Assembly: GCA_022575985.1 (NCBI GenBank)
Contig: JAKSXM010000007.1
Span: forward strand, 14,014,501 to 14,078,500
Length of the DNA: 64,000 bases
Direction: 5' to 3'
From: Anagrus nilaparvatae
Lineage: Eukaryota; Arthropoda; Insecta; Hymenoptera; Mymaridae
In this document: positions 12,722-22,511 of the stretch, piece by piece
How the letters are laid out: every line of letters begins with the position of its first letter
How positions within the stretch are numbered: position 1 is the first letter of the stretch
Made by a program: the position numbers and the translations under genes
Notes under the pieces: generated by a model
Seen by the model: only the letters and a program-made list of their open reading frames with translations
What the model was told of the DNA's origin: nothing
Databases searched by the model: none

Positions 12722-12975
12722 TGATCGTCCACAGAGGTATGACCAAAACCAAGATAATGATGATTTATATAATTACCCATACCTAGGAAAAGATATAATG
12801 GTTTAAAATATCCTGCACAAATCTTATGTATGTAAATTGTCTCCAGGTTACATTAGCTGAAAATTTAGTATAGCATTCCTAACGTCATTCTGAGCAATAG
12901 TTTTAATTGGGGAAATGTTGAGTTATCGCACCCATGAGGTGTAAATATTATACTCAAAAAATACAATTATTCTAT

Positions 12976-14017
12976 CTTACTAGTCTTACTAGTCTTACTA
13001 CTATATATATTTGAAAATTTATTTGTGTGTCTGTGTGTGTGTATTATCATCAGGGTCAAACCAGTGAACGAAATTTAATAAAACCGGTGTGAAATTAAAG
13101 AAAAAAAGTCCGCGGGTGACATAGGCCATAGTTTTGTGACTCAGCTATCGTACTTTTGGAGATATTCAATTTTTAGTGTTTTTGAACTTGATAAAATTTT
13201 TTAAAATTTTTAACAAAAATTGAAATATCTTGAGACTATTGAAAAATTTTACTGTCACACTTTGTAGTATTCGATTCAACACCAATTCTTACGTATTCTC
13301 CTAAATTTTTATTCAAAGCGGAGGTATCTTTAAAATTTTATAAAATATTTTTGAAACTGGTTTAAAAATTTAAAAATTTTTTTTTATTTCTTATGGTATT
13401 TTTAATCATCTATTTGAGGGTTTGTATGTGCATGTGTTTCATCATCAGGGTCTAATCAATGAAAAGTCAAAATGAAGTTTCAAAATATAAAAAAAAAGTC
13501 TGCGTATGACATAGGCCATAGTTTTGCAACTCAGCTACCGTAATTTTGGAGATATTCAATTTTTACTATTTTTGGGAAAAATAAAATTTTTTGAAATTTT
13601 GATTAAAAAGTGCAATCTCTTCTAAATATGATAAAATTTTACTGTCACAATTGGTATTACTTGATTCGGCACTAATTTATACGTAATCAGTTATATTTTT
13701 GTTCAAAACGGAGGTATCTTTAAAAATTAGCAACATTTTTTATAAATCTTAATACTATATACTATATATATGTAAAAATTTGTCTGTCGGGATTGGGCAT
13801 AGCCTCTCCAATATATTTACAAATATGGTTCTGTAATCCATAATTATAAATTTACTGGAGACTTTGCTTGAGACAGAACTAGGCTTCTCTGAAAACTCTT
13901 AATGTGTTTTCATAATTATAGGTAAATTTGCAGTGAAAAATGATTTTTTTAAGTAACAGAAACAGAAGTAAATGCGACACAGGGGGGGCGGAGCCCCCCC
14001 CCTCCAACTTTTGCTAG
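12976..14017 (+). mobile_element. Helitron-like insertion
   Basis: It interrupts the left arm of the surrounding fold-back element. The 3' end shows a GGGGGGGC-GGA-GCCCCCC hairpin followed after ~15 bases by CTAG|T, the usual Helitron ending (hairpin, then CTRR, next to T). The 5' side begins with a TC-containing TCTTACTAG repeat and the actatatatatttg string common at Helitron 5' ends. Inside, a block of about 170 bp is duplicated with an offset of ~410 bp. Both copies contain 'catcatcagggtc/atcatcagggtc' and 'gacataggccatagtttt'. A further actatatatatgtaaaaatttgtctgtc string at about 13755 suggests a second, fused 5' end. No Rep/helicase gene is present. Confidence 0.6.
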
Positions 14018-14213
14018 TATTTTATATATTTTACATTATTTCATATTTTACTAGGATATTCCTGAATCTTGCCATCCTCAAGTAATAACGTATGAGTAGC
14101 GATCAATTTGCTATGTTAAAAAAATGTCCCCTATACCTTGAAGTTTAATCTTTTAGGCTTTTTGGGCCTCGAACCACGAGCGTTAATAATTTAAAATATC
14201 AGCCTTTTATTAA

Positions 14214-14932
14214 CATGGAGCACGTTTATAGGAAGGGATGCTTTGGGAATCGGGAAATCAAGGGAGATGTCAAATGTGTCCCAGTTAGGGGGAGGGTGAC
14301 AAATGGGACTTATTTCAATTTAGGGACTTAGAATAAATGCCATTCAGGAGCTTGCCATTGACAAATAATATCGTATGGGTAGCAGTCAGTTTGTTATGTT
14401 AAAAAAATAGTTCAATCGTTTAGGCTTCTTGGGCTAAGAAGTCAATTTTCAAAATGCTACAAAAAAAACAAAGATTAAAAAGTAAAAAGTATTATATCAA
14501 CATTATTTTTGGACATGTAGTTTTTTTTAATAAGAACCAATATTTTTACAGGCAGAAAAAATAATCCAAAACACGGTGAAAAATATGGTCAAGGAAAAGT
14601 ATAAAGTATATATGAAAATTTTTATTAGTGAAGATTATTAAGAAATATTTTGGAATATCTTTGAATTTTAGTAACTTTTTACATCAATTTTTACCGTCGT
14701 CGTTAGCGTAAGACAATGTACACCGCGAGGAGGTTAAACGATCGGATTTCGCAACTTATTTGACCCTTTGAAAGGTCGTTTGTTTATATATAAGGATAAA
14801 TATAATTTTATGCATAATCAAATACCTATCCCCCTTCTGGAACTGATAGATTTGAGCTGCCCCCTCCCCTTAAATAGGAACCCCTTGATTTTCTGATTAC
14901 CAACGTGCCCCTCCCTAATAACATGTTCCGTG
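14214..14932. mobile_element. CATGGAACATG-type MITE (decayed copy)
   Basis: The left end CATGGAGCACGTTTATAGG is preceded by TTAA. The right end, on the reverse strand, is CACGGAACATGTTATTAGGG. Inside lie the shared purine-rich 'agggggaggg' and 'tttagggacttagaataa' segments seen in the copy at 52972-54067. The right TTAA is lost. It sits at the centre of the larger fold-back element. Confidence 0.65.
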
Positions 14933-15289
14933 ATATTTTAAATTATTAATGCTCATTTCTCTAGGCCCAAAAGGCCTAAAAGGTTGAACTGAGGGTATAT
15001 GAGACATTTTTTTAACATATCAAACTGATCGCTACCCATAAGGTATTACTTATCAATGGCACGATTCAGGCATGTCCTAGTAAGTTATAAAATAATAGGG
15101 AATAATTGTATTTTTTGAGTACGATATTTACATTTTATGGTCCTTATGGGTGCAATAATTAAAAAATTAATCATTTCTGGGCATTTTGCCCATGAAGACT
15201 ATTGCTAAGAATGACTTTAGGAATACTATACTAAATGATAAGCTAATTTGGCCAGGACTCGATTTCCATAAGATTTGTGCAAGGCCCTT

Positions 15290-16055
15290 CACACATATTA
15301 GCTAATACATTTGATAAACTGGAATTTAAAAAAGGGTACGAATTAATGAGTTACACTTGTTATTCTTATCACATTACTGGAGTTCATTAAGTACTTTCTT
15401 ATTCATAATTTGTTCTTCGTAACATGTTTGTTGCTGTGTAGCATACTTTGATGATCTAAAAAATAAAAAAGGAAAAATATAAAAATTACTTACTTTTAAA
15501 CGACTTTTTACTTTGTAATACTAAAAGTACACTGTAAAATTATATTGCTTGTGTTTTTTCATCCAATTATTTTAATTTTCAAGCAATATTTTATTTACAG
15601 TGTATGGTTAATTTATTAACTTTTATAAAAGCAAACAAATGATATTCAATTAAAGGTCCTGCTTTTAAAATAATTGGCTTTGACGATCTCATCATCATTA
15701 TTATTAATACCTTTCTTGTAGATTTACTTAATAAATAAAACTCAGAATTGTAAAGTTCTTTTTCAAAATCTTCACTCTAAAAATAATAAGTTCAAGTATA
15801 AAGCTATTTATTGAATTCACTATTACTTTACAATGCTTTACATTTAATATTTAATGATGACTAAACAAACTAAACGCATCTTTCTATCAAATAATAATTT
15901 GGAAGTGGAAAAACTAAATTAAATTTGCTTAGTTCAACCGGCTGTCAATGAAGTTCAATTCAATAAATGGGCAAAAGAGAAAAAACCTCTGAAAAGTTTA
16001 ACTAATACAATCGCAAATTTCGCGCACATTTTAGTGCATATGAAATGTGATTGCC
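15290..16055. other. AT-rich intergenic sequence, no gene seen
   Basis: No exon or repeat end is recognisable. One small imperfect inverted pair, actgtaaaattatattgcttg near 15528 and caagcaatattttatttacagt near 15582, could form a hairpin of about 70 bp, possibly a tiny fold-back element. Confidence 0.4.
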
Positions 16056-16059
16056 CTCG

Positions 16060-16900
16060 AATTTTCAGTCCTTTAAAAGTATATATTTTATGTTGGTGAA
16101 AATTTTGGCTAGATAAATTAACATATCGAAAAGATATGAGAACAAATAATAATTATTCAAAATTTCTCTTTCTGTTTTTAGCTAATAAAAACTGACCATT
16201 TGAAAATTTTAACAAAAAGAATGAATTTTTCTCAACAAAACTAATTTTTTCTTGGAGTAAAGGTATCCCGTAATTATCTAAAACTTTTCTTTTTACAATA
16301 AATATTAACTGATGTACATAATATATCAAGTTTTTTTTTGGAATTTTTGAAAATGAGGTAAAAATAACAAATTTTTAATTTTACATATCTTGGTCAAAAT
16401 ATAAAGAAAAAAATTTATAACTGTTTTGTATGTTTACACAACCAACGATCACAAACGATCATGGAACATGTTCACTCATAACAATAATAAATCCAAAAAC
16501 CGAAATTACAATAAATACCGAAATATAAATTATCCTAAGTCCATAAACTTAAAGTATTCTAAGTTCTTGTTCTTATCAGGGCAAATTATTCTAAGTCCCT
16601 AAATCGAAAATATTTTAAGTCCATTTCACCACCCCCCCCTTCCAAGACAGACTTTTTTGAAATACCCCATCCAATGAACATGTTCCATGTTAAAAGGATT
16701 TTTCTTTTTCTATTTTTTTCCCAAAGAATCTGATCACCTCGTTTTTTTTCAAAATTTTCACTTGGACAGTTTTTATTGGCTAAAAAAAGAAAGAGAAATT
16801 TTGAAAAATCTTGTTTCATAACTATTAATTTGATGATAAAAAAGTCCAGTGAAAACTTTCATCAACTTAAATTATATACTTTTAAGAGGTTCTAGTTTAA
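16060..16900. mobile_element. Fold-back element with nested MITE
   Basis: Left-arm strings ttaaaagtatatattttatgttg (about 16074), aaaatttctctttctgttttta and gctaataaaaactg are mirrored on the right by taaaaactgtcc-type, aaagaaagagaaattttg and catcaacttaaattatatacttttaa, ending near 16885. The arms are imperfect. A 230-bp CATGGAACATG MITE (16460-16689) sits between them. The frame at 16586-16819 is a by-product of these repeats. Confidence 0.6.
16460..16689. mobile_element. CATGGAACATG-type MITE, short copy
   Basis: It starts CATGGAACATGTTCACT and ends in the inverse AACATGTTCCATG followed by TTAA (16690-16693). Internal 'attctaagtccctaaatcga' and a C-rich run match the right part of the copy at 52972-54067. 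The left flank is GAT rather than TTAA, so the left edge may have decayed. Confidence 0.65.
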
Positions 16901-17286
16901 TTTTGAACATTTTGGACACGTAAACGTCTGAGAAAATTGAATTAGTGCAGCACCAGACAATTCTTGATTTTCCGATGATCTGATGTTATAGTAGCAAATT
17001 TTACATGCATCCAGTAAAAAAATAATCTTTTAAAACAACTTTTGTTGTGCACCTAATCGGTTTTATAAATTTATTACTAAACAATGGCTATAAGAAACTT
17101 GAAAAACTTCCAAAAAATTTATATGGGTTTAATTTGGACATTTTAGCACCTAGAGAGTTAGCAATTTGAGGAAAATCATGTTAGATATGTATAAAAAAAT
17201 GTGCGAGTTTTAAGGACAATCAGTAACGGTAAATATGCGGGAGTTGTAACTTTCAAATATATAATTTGCATGCATTGAAAAAAAAT

Positions 17287-17850
17287 CCCCTTGCCTTAAG
17301 GCCCTTGTTCGATATTTTTTGTAAAAAAAAAACAGTTTTTGAAGTGATTGTAATTTTTTTATTATATTGAATAATAACGGTTTTGTTAAAGTTTTCTTTT
17401 TTTTTCTTTTTTTTTTTGCAAGTCAGGTTATACTTTTAAGATATCTTTACGATATATTCGTGAACCTAAAAAAAATTTCAAAATTTAAAAAAATGAAAAA
17501 ATTAAGGCGCGCAAATGAAAAAAAAATCAACTTTTCGTGCATTCAATTGGACCTTATATATAAATCAGAGAGCCATAAAAATATTTATATTTATATTTTG
17601 CCGGTTCACAAATAAGGTATTTAATTATTTATTTAAATAAAAAAAGAATGAAGTCGATCGGATTATTATTTTTTGAGTTATAGTGGAAGCTGTTTTTGAA
17701 AATACAACTTTTGGGAAAACTACTTACAAAAACTTTAATATCTTCTAAACCGCTTCGAATATTTGTCTAAAACTTTTTTTTACAATTCCTCAGATATTTT
17801 TTGAAATTTTTTTGAAAAAATCGAACAAAGGCCTTAAGCGGAATTCCGTT
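17287..17850. mobile_element. Short TIR element (TTAAGGC-CTTTGTTCGA family)
   Basis: The left block cttaaggcccttgttcgat (from about 17293) and the right block atcgaacaaaggccttaag (ending about 17838) are inverted copies. They enclose about 500 bp of AT-rich DNA, including a low-complexity open frame at 17367-17615 that I do not consider a gene. The exact ends are not resolved. Confidence 0.6.
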
Positions 17851-18205
17851 TGCCGCCAGATAAATATTTCCACTTGTCGCAATTTGATTTATTTTTAGCG
17901 TACATATGCAAATTATTATAGTAATATTATGCATAATATTACAAATTTTAACTTAATATTAACAATTATCCGGTACTACATTTGATAGTAGAATTATTAC
18001 CAAAGTAAGAATACAGAAAATTTTAGTACACGAAGAACCAATCAATCGGTACTAGTTCTTAAAGTATACTAAAACTTCAAGTGTTCACATTAGAAGTCCA
18101 TTTAGCCATCTAACAAAAGTCTAATTTCACATCTGCTTTTTCTGGTCAAATGAACGTCTTAGGGTGATCAAACATATTAATATTTTTTATAAATTAATTT
18201 CTTAC

Positions 18206-18410
18206 CATACTTAAGTTTCCATTAGATGTAAAACATATGGCACTTAACTGAACAAACATACAAATTACGTAAAATAGAGTATTAATAGCTTTAACATCCT
18301 TTAAACCATAAACTGATAAGTTATAAACACCCAAGCTTATTAAAAAAAATTGAGTTAAGTATTGAATCGTCATTGGTATTTTAAACATTTCATTTACAGC
18401 ATTTGCATTA
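18206..18410 (-). CDS. Odorant receptor exon 3
   Basis: The acceptor ATTATAG is followed by 205 bp. Joining to exon 2 gives ..MIYD|NANAVNEMF.., which extends the conserved loop into TM5 and TM6. It ends in phase 0 before GTAAGA. No further exon is recognised. Confidence 0.8.
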
Positions 18411-20068
18411 CTATAATATAAAAATAAATTTTTGAAAGTAATATGCTATGAAAAAATTAAATTTGCGTCAAATATATACAAGGTTTGCTTTAGACTCCTC
18501 TAAGGATCGTTTTAAATATAATGTTTTCTAAATTTCATAGCTAAAAAACAGTATTTTCCCAATTTTGAGCTGTCGATTAGGATATAAAAATTTATTTTTT
18601 ATCTATAATGTGTAAATTGAAAATTTTCTTTGTCAAAAATATTTCCGCAGATGAAAATTTTTTAAATATTTCATAGTGAAAAAAAATACAAAAAAGAAAT
18701 AAGAAACAGAATTTCTGGGAACCACCTTTCTGTCCCCGCATGATAATTTCGGAAAATTCTGATTCAATTTTTGGATTCCCCGGAAAATTTTATTTTACAG
18801 CGTTTCATAAATATCTAAAACTTGTCTATAAAAAGAAATTAAAGTAATTTATTCAGTGAAAGAAAATTGGGTCCCAGAAATTCTCTTCTGCTCAGACCCC
18901 AGAAATTCTGTTGTTTTTAATTATTTTTTTTAGCAGGGTTTATCTAAAAAATTTTATATTTTAAAATCTCATACAGTTTGATCTCAAAATCTTGTATTAA
19001 TAAATAAATAAAAAAATTTAACTTTCAGATCCAATCTTTAATTCATCCGCCTGTAAAAATAATTTTATTGCTACTTGCAAAGACTTGATTTAGTTTTATT
19101 TTTTACTGAAACATGGGCAATGAAAAATTTTGCCTCCTTTTTTAAAATTTTATTAGAAATTTTAATCCAAAGGAAATACCTATTTATAATTTTATACAAA
19201 AACAAATCCAATCAAGCCGCGTCTACTCGGCCTAACTAAAAAATAAAACTATAACACTTACTCATAAATCATTTGATGCTCTTGTATAAGTAGCTTGAAT
19301 TTAATTTTTTCTTCATTTTCAATAAATTTTTTTGTTCCTTTTAATGATTTCAAATAATCAAATGTTATCTCTAAGTGATTAATTAATATTTCAAATTGAT
19401 TCTTCAAATTCATTATTAATGCCAAAAATATACAATCATATGAGCAGGTATCAAGACACGAATAAAATAATGCAATAGACTCAAATACATAAAAATACCA
19501 GTAATTATTATCATTCAATTCAATAATTGTGTACATTTCAACTGGTAATTTTCGATTAACTTTGTTATTTACCAATGGTGGTATTATAAACGTGAAAAAT
19601 AAAACTATCACTAAACATGTAAATACTTTTGTTATTAAACTGGAAAAAAAAGTTAAAAAAATTAAAAAAACCAATAAATTTAAATGAATAAAATAAAAAT
19701 TACCTATTTAATTTATCACATTTTAATTGTAAATAACTATCGCCTTTTTGATTAACATAATTTTCAAAATTTTTAATTAAATTAATTAATTTATTTTTAA
19801 TCAATAATAATGTCACAAATTTAAAACCACACATAAATATTGATACTGTCATATATGATATTTCAATAATATCATCAAAATTTTTATTAAACTCTTTTAC
19901 TAATGTTAAATTTTTAATTATTAAACTAATTACAGTTAAAAATATAAATGAAAATACGGTATAACAATAAAATTTGTGCAATTTTATTTTAATTTTTGAT
20001 TTTAATTCATTAGGCGTCCAAAAACCTAAAATATATAATAAGCGAAAAGGTAATTTTATAATTTTCAT
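18206..20068 (-). CDS. Insect odorant receptor (7tm_6 family), C-terminus not found
   Basis: Three minus-strand exons with GT-AG introns join in frame: 20068-19704, 19639-19262 and 18410-18206, giving about 316 residues. Insect odorant receptors are seven-transmembrane ligand-gated channel subunits that pair with the co-receptor Orco in sensory neuron membranes. Supporting features are the N-terminal start MKIIKLPFRLLYILGFWTP, hydrophobic segments near residues 35-55, 70-90 and 130-145, and the middle region YSCLDTCSYDCIFLAL. Then come the cytoplasmic 'LIQEHQMIYD' block (usual form H..I), the IQYLTQFFLISLGVY helix and the QLSAICFTSNGNL segment typical of the TM6 side. Family members are about 380-400 residues. 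The last 60-80 residues, with TM7, are not visible downstream of 18206, so a distant exon or a pseudogene is possible. Subfamily is unknown. Confidence 0.85.
19262..19639 (-). CDS. Odorant receptor exon 2
   Basis: It continues in frame from exon 1 (AG|T gives Ser) and encodes TM3, the extracellular loop, TM4 and most of the loop before TM5. The donor is GTAAGT. The intron to exon 3 is about 850 bp and contains a small inverted pair around 'cagaatttctggga'. Confidence 0.85.
19704..20068 (-). CDS. Odorant receptor exon 1
   Basis: It starts at ATG 20068 and ends in phase 2 before a GTAATT donor. It encodes 121 residues covering the cytoplasmic N-terminus and the first two hydrophobic helices. 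The 64-bp intron that follows ends in TTTTCCAG. Confidence 0.85.
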
Positions 20069-20079
20069 TTTTTTTTTCT

Positions 20080-20990
20080 TAGAGTTCTTTTTTTCGCAAA
20101 TCTATATAAAAATACTTGTTCACTTTATAATTATTTTATTACAACTAAATTAAAAAGCATTCTAATGAAAAAAATGCATTGTAGTGTCTTTTTTATAATC
20201 ATAGGTTTAATCGTGTCACTTCTTAAAGGGTATAAAAGTTTCTCCTACTCTGTTTTTTTGAAAAAACATTTATTCAATAAAAATAATAATAGACTTTTAA
20301 GAAGTATGAATATTTTACTACTATGTTATATTTGAACTTGGCCTTGGTACTAGCTTTCTAGTGCAAAGGTAACATTTAAGTTGGTATTAGCTTGTTTTAA
20401 AAGGCGTTAAAAAATAAATAAAAACAATTAGTTTTCTGGACAGTGGCCTCGAAAGTACGATTTCTTGGCTGCTGCGTGGCCAAGGAAATCGCAATTTCTT
20501 GTCACTGACGCAGAAAAATCGTATGCGAGGTTTCCAAAAAAATAACGTCAGGAATGGCTTCAGTGGGAAATGTCACTAAGGACCTATACTAAAAAAATGT
20601 TTTTAAAGCTTCTATGTGTGTTTCCTAGAGATTTCTTTAAAAATTGACTAAGAATATATTGAGAAACATCGAAGAGGTCTTCATAACTTGGGCAGATTGA
20701 GGCGTAGGGAGCTGAAATTTTTGTGGAAGATCGTGTTTTCTATGTGTGAACCCCATATCATAAACCTGCGGATAAATTTTAAGAGTTCGACCTGGTAACC
20801 GCGTTCATTTTGACGTGCCCATACAATTCTTTTTTTGTTTATTAATTTATCAAAAAATTACAATTTCCTCTCATAAAAACTCTTAAACAGCACGTGGCTT
20901 ATTAAAGGATAGTAATAATTTTTGTTTTTCAAATTTTTTTCCGGTAATTTTTCTTCTTTGACCAATCTTCCTCTAGAATTAATTTTCATA
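20080..20990. other. Region 5' of the odorant receptor, no gene seen
   Basis: AT-rich sequence upstream of the receptor start. A ~95-bp inverted pair, cctcgaaagtacgatttc (20449) and gaaaaatcgtatgcgagg (ending about 20541), forms a hairpin resembling a tiny fold-back element. No promoter can be assigned with confidence. Confidence 0.4.
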
Positions 20991-21005
20991 AATTTAAAAT
21001 TATTA

Positions 21006-21120
21006 ATATGGAACATGTTTATAGGGAAGGGGTAACTCAAGAACTTGAAAATTAAGGGGAGGGGTCGAATTAGTCCGGTTTGAGGGGGGGGGGGGGGTAA
21101 ATTTGTCCGGTTTAATCCCA
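21006..21120. mobile_element. Solo end of a CATGGAACATG-type MITE
   Basis: TTAA (21002-21005) is followed by TATGGAACATGTTTATAGGG, 'aacttgaaaattaagggg' and a 14-G run, as in the left end of the copy at 52972-54067. No matching right end is found nearby, so it is a truncated copy. Confidence 0.65.
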
Positions 21121-21786
21121 TAATTTAATTTAACTTCCCCCGGGTGTAGTTGGGGAATAAACACAATCTAGGATATGCTAATTTGGGTTTATCCTTTTTA
21201 GTATAAGCCTGGAGCATGGTTTTATTAAACTCACTGGTGAAAGAATTTAAAATAACTAAGTCCTTTTATTATTATTGTTTGCTGGTTTATTGACTTGTAA
21301 TTAGATCGCTAAAGAGTGGGGAAAATTATTTTTTTTATTTATACTTTTGACCAAAAATGTTTTGAAAAATATTTGGATACTCGACAATTCCAACCATGCT
21401 TTTCACAATCCAGATATACCTGCATATCATTCTGTTCAAAATTATTAGTTTAATAAATTAGCTATTTTATTTTTAAAATAAAAACTCTTTAATTAAATAA
21501 TTCAGACTAAAATTGCCTATTATTTTAACCAAGAATAATTTTCCGTAAATTAAACTATAAAAAAAATAGTACTATAAAAATTATATAATAAAACTTTATA
21601 ATAATTCGAAATAATAAAATATTTGTATTTGATTACTAGAGTGTTCAATTTAACTAGAATTCTTAAATTTAAGTAATAATAATAATTAAGATTAATGTTA
21701 TTTCAAGCATACATTAATATATATAAAGGAAAATATCTTCGTATGAAATGACTGTTTTAGAAAACTTATTACATTAATAATATATA

Positions 21787-22458
21787 TGGTACCGTTAATG
21801 TACCCCTAACCGATAAAGTTAACTTTAACTGGTTAAAGTTAACTTTAGCGAAGCGTTTTCGTCAAAGTCCACGAAGACGATTAAAATGAAGAAAAATATA
21901 ACATTAGCGGCTTCATGTTCGTTAAAGTTAACTTTAACCAAGCCGTGTTAGTTAAAGTCCATGAAAGCAGTTAGATTAGGCTATTTTTTTTTAAGGCATT
22001 GTCACAGTAAGGCGTTCTCTAGAATTAGGGATAGGGGGGCTGAAAGACTTGTACAAATTTGTGAGTAAATACTGCACCTTACTGTAACAATGCCTTTTTT
22101 TTTAAATAGCCTAACTTAAACCTAGGGGTGTCTTATAACTAGGATTGGTTACTAGTCCCAAGAAATGCATTTTTAAAAGAGTAGCCTAACCTAAGCCCTG
22201 AGAGTACCTTATAGCAAGAGTAGTATATAATATATAATACAAATCTTTTCGATTCGTATGCAAAACCGATTTCATGGGCATTAACTGACAAGGATTAGTT
22301 AAACTTAACTTTATAGTTTATCTTACATAAAACCGTTAATGTCATATTTTTATTCATTTTAATCGTCTTCGTAAACTTTAACGAAAACGCTTCGCAAAAG
22401 TTAACTTTAACCAGTTAAAGCTAACTTTATCGGGGGAGCGGACTTTAGCGGTAACATA
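21787..22458. mobile_element. TIR element rich in GTTAAAGTTAAC
   Basis: Arms of about 110 bp are inverted copies. The left has gataaagttaactttaactg, then gcgaagcgttttcgt, then acgaagacgattaaaatga. The right has the inverse, ending in gcggtaac at 22458. A second inner inverted pair (aggctattttttttaaggcattgt at about 21980 and its inverse near 22090-22125) makes the centre fold back too. The flanks are AT repeats, so the target duplication (perhaps TATAT) is ambiguous. There is no coding content. Confidence 0.75.
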
Positions 22459-22511
22459 TATACGTATACATATAATAATATAAGAGAGAAGACTTTAGCT
22501 TTAAGAATTAT

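Larger units (their letters stand above)
8460..12780 (-). mobile_element. CR1/L2-type LINE copy A, 5'-truncated, split by a hAT element
   Basis: Minus-strand LINE. The RT C-terminal half is at 12721-11714 and its 3' UTR runs on to 11393. After the inserted element (8552-11392) it resumes at 8551 and ends in an (ATT/AAT)n microsatellite at about 8464-8490, preceded by ggcaaataaagatt. The copy at 26258-27784 ends the same way (ggctaaataaagac then TAA repeats), which supports the reconstruction of the tail. The 5' end is truncated near 12780, as is usual for LINEs. Clade assignment (CR1/L2/Daphne-like group) comes from the RT and C-terminal style. Confidence 0.8.
12806..15287. mobile_element. 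Large fold-back (TIR) element with nested insertions
   Basis: Long inverted arms are visible. The left arm begins near ctgcacaaatcttatg (12811) and includes agtatagcattcctaa and tcgcacccatgaggtgtaaat. The right arm mirrors it, ending in cataagatttgtgcaagg at about 15285. The arms continue inward through a shared block (agtagcgatcaatttgctatgttaaaaaaatgt, and its inverse at 15015-15050). Two insertions lie inside: a Helitron-like unit at about 12976-14017 and a CATGGAACATG-type MITE at 14214-14932. No coding capacity is seen. Confidence 0.72.
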
